Origin: an uncultured Clostridium sp.
Lineage (GTDB): Bacteria > Bacillota > Clostridia > Lachnospirales > Lachnospiraceae
Length of the DNA stretch: 24,121 nt
Assembly (NCBI GenBank): GCA_900551225.1
Contig: URUZ01000023.1
Coordinates: 1 to 24,121, forward strand
Direction: 5' to 3'
A program made the translations under genes and the position numbers. This document shows positions 7,331 to 14,984 of the stretch, in pieces; the first letter of the stretch is position 1, and each line of letters opens with the position of its first letter. Below the pieces are notes generated by a model. It saw only the letters and a program-made list of their open reading frames with translations. It was not told the DNA's origin and did no database searches.

Positions 7331-7591
7331 TCAATCCTCTATCAAATCGTGCTCTACCAGTTTAGCCTTCCCAGATTCAATATCAGCGACAATAGAGCGC
7401 AAATAATTCATATTACTTTCAGAATAGAATGGGTCAACTGAAACCTCAAACGGTATTCTTTTTTCTCTGCTAACTTTGGATGCAAACATGGTAAAGGCGG
7501 TTGTCATTGAAAGTCCCATTTCTTTGCAAGCTTGTTCCATACCTTTTTTTAAATCTTCATCCATGCGGAAATTAACCATTGTTTGTGCCAT
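7331..7591 (-). CDS. RelB/DinJ-family antitoxin
   Basis: The 86-residue protein begins AQTMVNFRMDEDLKKGMEQ, the ribbon-helix-helix DNA-binding start of RelB/DinJ antitoxins, followed by an acidic, flexible C-terminus that would wrap the toxin. The start at 7591 was chosen because GGGGTG lies 9 nt upstream; a start seven codons earlier has no such site. It precedes the frameshifted YoeB gene by 4 nt, the usual antitoxin-first order. RelB/DinJ antitoxins with YoeB-type toxins form a known mixed pairing. It would bind and neutralise the toxin and repress its own promoter, which carries a perfect inverted repeat. Base composition is clearly more AT-rich than the flanking genes, suggesting acquisition. 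Confidence 0.9.
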   Translation of the reverse strand: MAQTMVNFRMDEDLKKGMEQACKEMGLSMTTAFTMFASKVSREKRIPFEVSVDPFYSESNMNYLRSIVADIESGKAKLVEHDLIED

Positions 7592-7618
7592 AGATATCAC
7601 CCCTTTCTTCATAATTTT

Positions 7619-7660
7619 AGTTTACCACGCAGTAAAGCAAAAGTCAATGTTTTGCTTTAC
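7619..7660 (-). promoter_or_regulatory. Promoter and operator of the antitoxin-toxin genes
   Basis: On the minus strand TTGACT (7642-7647) and TAAACT (7619-7624) are 17 nt apart, a good sigma-A promoter. A perfect 11-bp inverted repeat, GTAAAGCAAAA with TTTTGCTTTAC (7632-7642 and 7650-7660), surrounds the -35 box. This arrangement fits autoregulation by the RelB-type antitoxin. Confidence 0.85.
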
Positions 7661-7738
7661 AGTATTGTATGTACTTTTAAAGAAAATGATACACAGCTCA
7701 CAAAACTCACCTCTATAAATTATTTTAAAATTTTTTTA

Positions 7739-9709
7739 TCAGATTTTGTTGTCTCTATCTAAGCCAATCCCATACCTCTTCAACAACCTCCACAACGTAC
7801 TCCTAGACACCCCCAAATACTCTGCCGTCCTCTTCTTCTGATACCCGCATTTTTTCAATGCGCTCACCAGGTCCTCCCGCCGGTACTCTGTTATGGACCT
7901 GGCTGTCCCTTCAGATGGGTCCGCTACTACCGCGGTCTCGCCGAAATCTTCCATCATCATGTGCACGTCAATGTCCATGGGGAAGTCCTGTTCCAGGAGA
8001 ATGGCGATGCGCTCGGCGGCCCCCAGCAGTTCCCTGATATTGCCCGGCCAGCTGTACTCCATCATCTGGCCGTACAGCGGTTCCATCTTCCGTTTCACTT
8101 CATTTACCCGTTCCCCGCCGCAGAAGCTGTCCAGAAAATGCTCCACAATCAGCGGAATGTCCTCCCGCCTCTCCCGCAGCGGCGGAATCTCCAGCTTCAG
8201 CACATTGATCCGGTAGAACAGATCCATCCGGAAACGTTTCTCCCTGACTTCCCCGGCCAGATGCTTGTTGGTGGCGCAGATCACCCGCACGTCAATGGGA
8301 ATCACCTTGTCGCTGCTGAGCCTGCGCACCTCCTTCTCCTGCAGTACCCGCAGCAGCTGGATTTGGGTCTCTTCCGGAATCTCCCCAATCTCATCCAGGA
8401 AGATGGTTCCGCCGTGGGCCAGCTCAAAGATGCCGGCCTTGCCTCCCTTGACCGCGCCGGTGAAGCTCCCCTCCTCGTATCCAAAGAGCTGGCTGCTTAA
8501 CAGATCCTTGGGAAGGGCCGCGCAGTTGACGGCCACAAACGGGCCGTTTTTCCTTCTGCTGCTATTGTGTATGCTCTGGGCAAACAGCTCCTTTCCGGTT
8601 CCCGTCTCCCCTGTGATCAGGACCGAGGAATCAGCCTTGGCATAGCTGTCCGCAATCATTTTCACACGCTCAATGCTGGCGCTGGCGCCCAGTATGTCCT
8701 GGAAGCGGTATTTCGCCGTCAGCCCCTTTTGGTGAAGCTGGAGGCGGATGTTCTGTTCATTTTTCTGGATACTCTTAACGCTCCGGAAAAAGTAAATGGC
8801 GCCCTCGAACTGCCTGTTGATAACAATAGGAATCCTGTTCACGGACACCAGCTGGTTCCTGATATTGATAATCCGGTTGATCTCCTGCATGGGCGACTGC
8901 CGGAAGCTGTCAAAATCCAGTTCAGGGAACAGACTCCGGATATCCTGTCCAAGAACCTTCCCGGGCAGGCGGAACATGTTCCGCGCCTCTGTATTCATAA
9001 TGGAAATGATGCCGTCCCCGTCTACATTGATGATGGCGTCATGGGTGTAGTTCACCAGAGTTACATATTTTTCCAGCTGGATTTTGTACTCCTTCTGTTT
9101 CTCCCCCTCCCGCTTCTGCACGCCCAGCAGCTGCACCGCCGCGTCCAGGGCGATATTGACGGACTCATAGGTATTCTCCACAACTGTGTAAGGGATGCCG
9201 TGGCGTTTAGCCTCATAGGGGAGGGAGGCGCCCCCGCCCATGAAACAGGTGGCGTTGCCGGCCAGGGCTTTCTGCACGCAGGCCTCGTATTCCGTGGCGT
9301 TCTGGTAGCCCAGTATCATGGTGTTCTCCACGCCCAGATACTGGCAGAGCAGCTTCAGCTCCTTGAGGAATCCCACATGTTCCACAATCACCATCTTGCC
9401 CGGATGTTCCTTCAGTATCCGCAGATGGCGCAGGTAATCGTTGAGCGTGGTGCTGATCTTCGCCACTGTGTAATGGTTCTGGACCAGCAGTTCCGCTGTC
9501 CCCTTTCTGCTGACGAAGATTTTGGCCCCGCGCCGGGTCAGATCCTCCGCCAGCTTCAGCCCCTCATCCAGAACAGCAACGTAAATTCCCATTTCCAGCC
9601 CCCGGTCCCGGGCAGCCTGCCTGGTCAAGTCCGCCAGGGACTGGGACGGCGCTATGAGGCAGATCTCCGGCACCCGCCCATTTCCGGTTCTGTGATCCAT
9701 GTCTCTCAA
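7739..9709 (-). CDS. PrpR-type sigma-54-dependent transcriptional activator
   Basis: The 656-residue protein has the order of a PrpR-family enhancer-binding protein. A PrpR_N-like sensor spans about residues 15-195, a PAS domain about 210-320, and an AAA+ sigma-54 interaction domain about 337-575. Within the latter are Walker A GETGTGKE (367-374), the sigma-54 contact loop GSFTGA (414-419, a tolerated variant of GAFTGA) and Walker B IFLDE (436-440). A Fis-type helix-turn-helix ends the protein (about 615-650). It should activate the sigma-54 promoter at 6786-6802. The PrpR_N domain in known members senses 2-methylcitrate or related acids; the ligand here is unknown. The TTG at 9709 is preferred because AAGGAG lies 6 nt before it; the ATG at 9700 is the alternative. 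It starts 4 nt after the SEC-C gene, implying co-transcription and coupling. No clear terminator follows it. Confidence 0.93.
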   Translation of the reverse strand: MRDMDHRTGNGRVPEICLIAPSQSLADLTRQAARDRGLEMGIYVAVLDEGLKLAEDLTRRGAKIFVSRKGTAELLVQNHYTVAKISTTLNDYLRHLRILKEHPGKMVIVEHVGFLKELKLLCQYLGVENTMILGYQNATEYEACVQKALAGNATCFMGGGASLPYEAKRHGIPYTVVENTYESVNIALDAAVQLLGVQKREGEKQKEYKIQLEKYVTLVNYTHDAIINVDGDGIISIMNTEARNMFRLPGKVLGQDIRSLFPELDFDSFRQSPMQEINRIINIRNQLVSVNRIPIVINRQFEGAIYFFRSVKSIQKNEQNIRLQLHQKGLTAKYRFQDILGASASIERVKMIADSYAKADSSVLITGETGTGKELFAQSIHNSSRRKNGPFVAVNCAALPKDLLSSQLFGYEEGSFTGAVKGGKAGIFELAHGGTIFLDEIGEIPEETQIQLLRVLQEKEVRRLSSDKVIPIDVRVICATNKHLAGEVREKRFRMDLFYRINVLKLEIPPLRERREDIPLIVEHFLDSFCGGERVNEVKRKMEPLYGQMMEYSWPGNIRELLGAAERIAILLEQDFPMDIDVHMMMEDFGETAVVADPSEGTARSITEYRREDLVSALKKCGYQKKRTAEYLGVSRSTLWRLLKRYGIGLDRDNKI

Positions 9710-9712
9710 TGA

Positions 9713-11440
9713 TTACTCCTTCTTCGTTCTTCCGCAGCACTGCCTGTAGCGCTTTCCGCTGCCGCATGGGCAGGGACCGTCCATTTTGGAATGCAGGGCG
9801 GCGGGCGACAGCTCCTCCGGGGTAAAACCGTAATTGGAGATCATCCTGGTCCGGTTCCATGTGTTTTGAAGCACCTCGCCAAATTCCCTCATTTCTTCCT
9901 CTGTCTCCAGCAGTATCCCGGCTTCCTGCAGCATGTCCATCACGTCCTGGGGCCTGCACCCCAGGCGGATCATGTGGTGGATCACCGTTACCGCCCCAAA
10001 GGCCGTCATCGGGTCCGTGTCATCTATGGAGCCGATAAAATCAACCCACGGCCCCAGCTGCCTGCGAGGCTCGCTGAGACCCAATTCAGCAATCTCCATA
10101 ACCAACTCCCTGGAAGGAATAAAAGCTTTCTTCCCTTCCCGGTTCTTCAGCACTAAATGGTAGCTGTCATCCTCCTCCAGCTCCGTCTCAAGGAAATACC
10201 CGTTCTTGTATTTGTAATCGCAGCGCAGCCCCTGAACTTCGCGGAATATGCTGTGCAGCTCCGCAATGGTCAGAATATCGCTCTCATAGAGGTTGAATAT
10301 GGCTGCAATCTCTTCATCCGTAGTCACCCCATACAGATACAGTGCCGCGGTCATATACGCCCAGACCAGATAGGTACGTTTTCTGGCCTTGTGGAACTTC
10401 TCTGTGCTGATGGCCTGATAAGCCTGGGCCACGGTGGGCGCCACCACCACTACCCCGGTATCCGTCAGGCCATAGTATCCGCCGAAATGCAGGTATTGGC
10501 AGTCCTCCTCATCCTGGTCATAGGGCGTGCCCGCCTGGGCAGCCGCCTTCTCAAACACCTGAATCTCCACATCACTGGCACACCTGAAATACCGCTCCAT
10601 GACTTCCTTTTTCTGGATATGCTCTGCCAGGTTCTGAATCAGCGCGTTCTTGTTCATTCCTGAATATCCCGTCAAATGGTGCAGCTTTGCAAGGCGTTTC
10701 AGTTCATCCTTATCATATTGCTGGTACATCTCATGTAAACTGTCTGTACTGTACATACTCTGAAACCGGGCCAGCTCAGACTCAAAACGCGCTATAACCC
10801 CTCTCATACTGTTCTCAAGTTCCTCCGGATTACCGATTCTGCCGGGCTCGCTCTTTTTCTTCTTCGCCCGCTTTTTCCCCGGCTTAAACACCAGGTCCGT
10901 TTCCATGATGCTGTTGACCGATTTCATGTCAAATGCTTTCATTTCCTGGCAATCCGCCCACTGGCGCAGCTCCTCATTCTCCGGCTCTTTCTCCAGCCGT
11001 TCCAGCATTTCATAATAGCCCCAGATGCCCCCGCAGTCCTCAGGCAGGTTGTCCCCCTTATATTTTACCACTGTGGGGAAACGTTGGGGATATTCCACCA
11101 CCTTCTCCATCAGGATCTGGTGTTCCCAGTAGTCGCCGAAATCATAGTTATAGGCAAAACGGGGATATTCCTCCAATAAATGGTCAATCAGCTCCTTCTC
11201 ACTCCAGATCTCCCATGTATCAAACAGATCCATACTGTCCCCCTCATCATCCCTTGGGTCCACAACGCGGATTCTGGCCGCCGGGAATTCAAACTCATGC
11301 AGGTGGCAGTCGTACCAGCCAAATGCCTGCTGGATGGTCTGGTGAAGCTGGTAAAATGAGATTTTTTCCGGCACGATCACCCGGCGCCAGATAGGCGGTT
11401 TGCTTCCTTTAATTGTGATTTTCAACTGGTATCCATTCAT
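9713..11440 (-). CDS. pRiA4b ORF-3-like protein with C-terminal SEC-C zinc motif
   Basis: The 575-residue protein starts with a plasmid pRiA4b ORF-3-like domain (about 1-160; Y-x-LKITIKGSKPPIWRRV, then FGDYWEH). A KKRAKKKKSE basic linker follows near residue 195. A Rho-N/SAP-like helical stretch (about 235-275) and a long unassigned region come next. It ends in a SEC-C motif, GPCPCGSGKRYRQCC, which binds zinc. The biochemical function of the pRiA4b ORF-3 domain is not known to me; despite the mobile-element name there is no transposase signature. TAGGAGG precedes the ATG at 8 nt. It lies 13 nt after the amidohydrolase and 4 nt before the sigma-54 activator, so it shares their transcript. No function is proposed. 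Confidence 0.85.
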   Translation of the reverse strand: MNGYQLKITIKGSKPPIWRRVIVPEKISFYQLHQTIQQAFGWYDCHLHEFEFPAARIRVVDPRDDEGDSMDLFDTWEIWSEKELIDHLLEEYPRFAYNYDFGDYWEHQILMEKVVEYPQRFPTVVKYKGDNLPEDCGGIWGYYEMLERLEKEPENEELRQWADCQEMKAFDMKSVNSIMETDLVFKPGKKRAKKKKSEPGRIGNPEELENSMRGVIARFESELARFQSMYSTDSLHEMYQQYDKDELKRLAKLHHLTGYSGMNKNALIQNLAEHIQKKEVMERYFRCASDVEIQVFEKAAAQAGTPYDQDEEDCQYLHFGGYYGLTDTGVVVVAPTVAQAYQAISTEKFHKARKRTYLVWAYMTAALYLYGVTTDEEIAAIFNLYESDILTIAELHSIFREVQGLRCDYKYKNGYFLETELEEDDSYHLVLKNREGKKAFIPSRELVMEIAELGLSEPRRQLGPWVDFIGSIDDTDPMTAFGAVTVIHHMIRLGCRPQDVMDMLQEAGILLETEEEMREFGEVLQNTWNRTRMISNYGFTPEELSPAALHSKMDGPCPCGSGKRYRQCCGRTKKE

Positions 11441-11452
11441 GAAATCTACCTC

Positions 11453-12511
11453 CTACTTGTCAATTCCTTTTTTGTATTCTTTTCTTAGATACTCTGTAAA
11501 TTCCAGATCTGTCTCTCTAGGTGATTTCCCGAAAAACTGAATCGCATTATCATAATAGATGCGCTGCAGCATGTCCTCCGGCAGCCCCAGTCCCTCCATT
11601 GGTTCCGGGTCAATGCTGAACAGATAACTGCCGTCCGGCACCAGCGTGTATGTTCCCCTCCGCTCCAGAAATTCCGTGATGACCCGCACTCTGGCCATGG
11701 ATTCCTGCACATCGATGGGGCGGGGCGGCAGGGCGATTGTGGCCCGGCCTCCTATGTCCGTGCCGTAGAGAATCCGGCCGGAAAACTCATTGAAGAAATC
11801 CCGGGCGCCGCTGATATCCCGGGCCAGATTGATATACAGCTCAATGCCCGGCGTCAGGTCGATCCGCACATTGGGGTATGTACGCATAAGCTCCGCCATG
11901 CGAGGAAGCTGGGCAGAGAAGAAATAAAAATGGGCCAGCTGAAACTTCAGTCCCGGATGCCGTCTCAGCACCTGGTCCATCTGCCTGTACTGCTCCTCAT
12001 TGTTGATCGTCTCCGGCCCATAGAACCACCCCGCCGACCGGGCGTAGGGATTGATCTTTGTCTCATCCCAGAAGTCCTCCGGGTCATTTACATGCATGGT
12101 GAGGGGAATCTCATGGCTCTCCGCCAGCTCCCAGAAGGGTTCCCATGCAGGACTGTCAAAATCCGGTACAGGAAATGCCCGCCGGATATCCGGCTTGCCC
12201 TCCAACAGCTTGACGCCGTCGCAGCCCGCCCTCAGCAGTGCCCTGGTCTGCCGCACCAGGCTGTCCCCCAGCCCTTTGCTGTCATGCTCATAGATCACGT
12301 AGGCGCTGCGCTCCAGGCTGCCCTGGACGTACACCGTCCCCCGGGGTCTGGACGCCTTATAGCGCAGCGTGTCCGGCACCGTGGAGCAAATCCCCTGCTG
12401 GTGGATGCACTGTAACGCGCAGACAGCTGTCTCAGACTGTTCCAATATGCTCTCAAGCACCGTGTCGCCCAGTGTGGCCGCATAGTGGATGTGGGAATCA
12501 AAACGTTTCAT
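11453..12511 (-). CDS. Amidohydrolase-2-type metal-dependent hydrolase
   Basis: The 352-residue protein looks like a TIM-barrel amidohydrolase of the amidohydrolase_2 group. It has an N-terminal metal motif DSHIH (residues 5-9), a HVNDP strand end, LAHF, and a late YGTDI motif carrying the usual aspartate. Members hydrolyse or decarboxylate small organic acids, so a link to the carboxylate regulator downstream is possible but unproven. The start at 12511 follows GGGGGAGG at 6 nt; the longer frame to 12583 has no such site and repeats the methyltransferase tail in another frame. The gene overlaps the end of the methyltransferase by 14 nt and precedes the SEC-C gene by 12 nt. Confidence 0.8.
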   Translation of the reverse strand: MKRFDSHIHYAATLGDTVLESILEQSETAVCALQCIHQQGICSTVPDTLRYKASRPRGTVYVQGSLERSAYVIYEHDSKGLGDSLVRQTRALLRAGCDGVKLLEGKPDIRRAFPVPDFDSPAWEPFWELAESHEIPLTMHVNDPEDFWDETKINPYARSAGWFYGPETINNEEQYRQMDQVLRRHPGLKFQLAHFYFFSAQLPRMAELMRTYPNVRIDLTPGIELYINLARDISGARDFFNEFSGRILYGTDIGGRATIALPPRPIDVQESMARVRVITEFLERRGTYTLVPDGSYLFSIDPEPMEGLGLPEDMLQRIYYDNAIQFFGKSPRETDLEFTEYLRKEYKKGIDK

Positions 12512-13199
12512 GATGAACCTCCCCCTCTCTGTGGCCGGTTTGTGGCACACCGTCCCCGGCATCCCGCACACCGTCCCCGGCATCCACCCTCTGCAAAATC
12601 ACGTTCAGCCAGAATTCCGTCTCCCGCCCCGGCCTCACATCCGGCGTCACCCAGAGCTCCCTGACCTCATATCCCGGCACCTCCACCAGCAGTGTTTCCA
12701 GCGTTTTCTCCGTCATATCTGTAAAATAGCGCCCGCCTCTGAGTCCCTCAGACTCACCGTACTTGAAGGACGTATAGAGGACTCCCCCAGGCCTGAGGGC
12801 AATGCGGATCTTCCCCATCACATCCGCCAGCTCCGCCCTGTTTAAGTGGAGTATGGAGGAGCAGGCCCAGATTCCGTGGTACTCCTGGATCTCATCCAGC
12901 TCCTGGAACAGCCTGCACGCCACAGGAATCCCTGTATAATCAGAAGCGATTCTGCACAGCTCCTCAGAGCCGTCGGTGGCCGCAGCCTGATATCCCCTGT
13001 CCAGAAAATACTTCGTGTCCCGCCCAGAGCCGCAGCCCAGGTCCAGAATCCTGCTGCCGCGGTCCAGGTACTTCAAAAACCGCTCCTGTGTCTCCTGAAA
13101 TTCCACATCCACCGTACCCGAGACGAATTGCCCTGCGTTATTGTTATAATAGCTCAAAGTGGATTGCCCCTCTGACTGGTCTGACTTTAAATTTGCCAT
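12498..13199 (-). CDS. Class I SAM-dependent methyltransferase
   Basis: The 233-residue protein has the SAM-binding motif I ILDLGCGSGRD followed by an acidic strand end (ATDGS), then SSILHLN and a RPGGVLYTSFKYG block typical of methyltransferase_11/25 domains. The substrate cannot be read. I start it at 13199 (MANLKSDQ); the frame continues open upstream for 75 codons but that stretch is AT-rich, tyrosine/asparagine runs, and contains the likely promoter. The ribosome binding site (GGGCGG) is mediocre, so the start is less certain than the family. The C-terminal tail carries a 21-nt tandem duplication encoding AGDGV twice. It is the first gene of a packed run ending in the sigma-54 activator. 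Confidence 0.82.
   Translation of the reverse strand: MANLKSDQSEGQSTLSYYNNNAGQFVSGTVDVEFQETQERFLKYLDRGSRILDLGCGSGRDTKYFLDRGYQAAATDGSEELCRIASDYTGIPVACRLFQELDEIQEYHGIWACSSILHLNRAELADVMGKIRIALRPGGVLYTSFKYGESEGLRGGRYFTDMTEKTLETLLVEVPGYEVRELWVTPDVRPGRETEFWLNVILQRVDAGDGVRDAGDGVPQTGHREGEVHHETF
12545..12585. repeat. Tandem 21-bp duplication in the methyltransferase tail
   Basis: Two 20-bp copies of GCACACCGTCCCCGGCATCC occur at 12545-12564 and 12566-12585, period 21. They keep the methyltransferase frame and add a repeated DAGDGV element just before the overlap with the amidohydrolase gene. Confidence 0.85.
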
Positions 13200-13283
13200 A
13201 TTCGTTTCCGCCCTATTATTGGATTTTACTTTATTGTACCAAGGCGGCGGAGGAAAGGCTATATCCCCCACCATTTTTCTTTC

Positions 13284-13289
13284 ATTATA
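13284..13289 (-). promoter_or_regulatory. Possible extended -10 promoter for the methyltransferase-to-activator run
   Basis: The minus strand reads TGTTATAAT, an extended -10 element with a perfect TATAAT, about 85 nt before the chosen methyltransferase start. No good -35 box is present at 17 nt, which extended -10 promoters can tolerate. Confidence 0.45.
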
Positions 13290-13356
13290 ACAGCAACTCC
13301 TTTTTACTGCTATAAAGCTTTCAGATTTTCCCCTCTTATAATAATAGTAATTATTA

Positions 13357-13394
13357 TTGATTTTATCAAAAATGTATGATATACTCCCATCATA
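13357..13394 (+). promoter_or_regulatory. Sigma-A promoter of the flavin reductase-rubredoxin gene with possible operator
   Basis: TTGATT (13357-13362) and TATACT (13380-13385) are 17 nt apart. The pair TATGAT (13375-13380) and ATCATA (13389-13394) forms an inverted repeat across the -10 box, which could be a repressor site. The promoter is convincing; the operator is a guess. Confidence 0.8.
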
Positions 13395-13467
13395 GTACAT
13401 AATATATCTTATTGAGGGCAGCAACCAACAACACCATCATTTCAATCAAGAAAGGGAGAGTTACACT

Positions 13468-14094
13468 ATGGATGCAAAAGCATTTTTCAAATTAAGCTAC
13501 GGAGTTTACATCGTTTCCACCAGCGCAGACGGCAAAAACGCCGGATGTGTGATCAACACACTGACCCAGGTTACCGCCGAGCCGGCCCGGGTGTCCATCG
13601 CATTGAACAAGAACAACGAGACACTGAAACTCATCCAGGCGTCCGGCGCATTTTCCGCTGTGGTTCTGTCTGACGATGTGTCCATGGACCAGATCCGCAG
13701 GTTCGGCTTCCAGTGCAGCCGTGACGTGGACAAATTCGAAGGAATTGCCCAGGAACGGGACAGCCTGAACAACCCCTACCCCACCAAGGGCGCATGCGCA
13801 CGCTTCACCTGCAAGGTGGTATCCACCACGGATGTTGACACCCACGTGCTCATTGTAGCCGAGGTTGTGGAGGCGGAAGCCATGGACAGCACCGCGCCTC
13901 TGACCTACGCCAACTACCATCTCAAAAAGAACGGCACCACGCCTCCAAGCGCACCTTCCTACCAGAAGGAGACGGAGAAAGTAGTGGGTTACCGCTGCAC
14001 CGTCTGCGGCTACATTTTAGAGTCGGACACCCTTCCGGATGACTATATCTGCCCTGTCTGCAAAAAAGACGCCAGCTATTTTGTAAAACTGTAA
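13468..14094 (+). CDS. Flavin reductase-like domain fused to rubredoxin (high-molecular-weight rubredoxin type)
   Basis: The 208-residue protein has an FMN-binding flavin reductase-like domain (about 1-155) and a C-terminal rubredoxin (about 172-208) with iron ligands C177/C180 in YRCTVCGY and C195/C198 in ICPVCKK. This layout matches Hrb-type proteins of acetogens and clostridia, cytoplasmic electron carriers that pass electrons to flavodiiron oxygen or NO reductases or similar acceptors. The ATG follows AAAGGGAG. It is the only plus-strand gene, expressed alone from its own promoter and closed by a strong terminator, divergent from the methyltransferase run. Oxygen or oxidant defence is the usual role in anaerobes, an inference here. 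Confidence 0.92.
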   Translation: MDAKAFFKLSYGVYIVSTSADGKNAGCVINTLTQVTAEPARVSIALNKNNETLKLIQASGAFSAVVLSDDVSMDQIRRFGFQCSRDVDKFEGIAQERDSLNNPYPTKGACARFTCKVVSTTDVDTHVLIVAEVVEAEAMDSTAPLTYANYHLKKNGTTPPSAPSYQKETEKVVGYRCTVCGYILESDTLPDDYICPVCKKDASYFVKL

Positions 14095-14114
14095 TCAGGT
14101 TTTTATATGCCGAT

Positions 14115-14159
14115 AACGCCCCGGCCGGGATCATTTCCAGATTCCGGCCGGGGCGTTTT
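14115..14159 (+). terminator. Rho-independent terminator after the rubredoxin fusion gene
   Basis: A perfect 14-bp stem, AACGCCCCGGCCGG (14115-14128) with its complement (14144-14157), runs into TTTT on the plus strand. On the minus strand the tail is poor, so it serves the opposite, convergent gene weakly at most. Confidence 0.92.
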
Positions 14160-14163
14160 GAAC

Positions 14164-14868
14164 TTAATGGGAAATATTTACTTTCATCTTGTCGTTGGTT
14201 GCGTCCCCATTTCCGTTAACTGGGATGGCATCCCCCAGATAAGTAGGCTCAGGCTTGGCGATGGTATAGAGCACATCCTTCACCCTGGCCAGCATTTCCC
14301 GGGCGTCCCGGATCTTTTGGCCGCCGTACCGCCTGGGATCGGACGCCACGCCGTAGGCATCCAGCCCCAGTCTCCTCGCATCATAGAGGGCCCTGTACAT
14401 ATGGTACTTCTGGGTCACCACCAGCACCTTCTTTGCCTGGAAAATGTCTCTGGCCCGGTACATGCTCTCATAGGTGGAAAATCCTGCGTGATCCATGAAA
14501 ATGTTCTCCGAGGGCACGCCCGAATCCATGGCAATCTCCTTCATCAGGTTCACCTCATCGTAGTCCTCACGCCCATGGTCCCCGCTCATCAGAAGCCGGT
14601 CCGAAGCCCCGGAATCATACAGGGAAATGCCCTGCTGCAGACGGTCGCTCAGCATGCCCGAGGGCGTCCCATCACTGCGCACGCCGCAGCCCAGAATCAG
14701 GATGCAGTCCACATCATCCAGATCCTCGGCCTCCTGGGGCGTCAGAATCCGGTCCTTCACCGACCCCTTAACATAGGCGTTGATTCCAAATAGCATGATC
14801 AGCCCGGCCGCAGCCAGACATGCGAGCCTCTTGACCCATTTTCTCCAATCAGAAAACATTTTCCTCAT
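14164..14868 (-). CDS. SanA/YdcF-like DUF218 membrane-anchored protein
   Basis: The 234-residue protein has one N-terminal membrane helix (about 12-32) after a basic start, then a DUF218 domain: CILILGCGVRSDGTPSGML, LLMSGDHG, a NIFMDHAGFSTYES block and VVTQKYHMYRA. SanA-type proteins influence envelope barrier function and vancomycin sensitivity in enterobacteria; the biochemical activity is not settled. The domain should face outward. The ATG at 14868 was chosen because AAAGGA lies upstream, although the spacing of 10 nt is long; the TTG seven codons earlier has no ribosome binding site. It is convergent with the rubredoxin fusion gene and follows the RidA terminator, so it is probably transcribed alone. 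Confidence 0.85.
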   Translation of the reverse strand: MRKMFSDWRKWVKRLACLAAAGLIMLFGINAYVKGSVKDRILTPQEAEDLDDVDCILILGCGVRSDGTPSGMLSDRLQQGISLYDSGASDRLLMSGDHGREDYDEVNLMKEIAMDSGVPSENIFMDHAGFSTYESMYRARDIFQAKKVLVVTQKYHMYRALYDARRLGLDAYGVASDPRRYGGQKIRDAREMLARVKDVLYTIAKPEPTYLGDAIPVNGNGDATNDKMKVNISH

Positions 14869-14895
14869 CTGCAGACATTCCTTTCCCAAAAGTAT

Positions 14896-14939
14896 TTAAA
14901 AAGCCGCAGTCCTTACCTTTTTGTAAGGCGATGCGGCTT
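14896..14939 (-). terminator. Rho-independent terminator after ridA
   Basis: Stem AAGCCGCA (14901-14908) with TGCGGCTT (14932-14939), and an inner CCTTAC/GTAAGG stem, is followed on the minus strand by a TTTTT run. It lies 45 nt after the ridA stop. Confidence 0.88.
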
Positions 14940-14984
14940 CTCTTACGTCCATTATTCCACATTTCCCCGAGGGGTATGCAGGAA

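Noticed and set aside
9713..11440. Mobile element suggested by the pRiA4b ORF-3 (IS1096-related) domain name
   Set aside because: No transposase catalytic motif, terminal inverted repeats or target duplication; it is embedded in a tight operon.
13200..13424. 75-codon N-terminal extension of the methyltransferase
   Set aside because: The stretch is AT-rich with runs of Tyr and Asn, holds a TGTTATAAT promoter element, and is not part of a methyltransferase fold.
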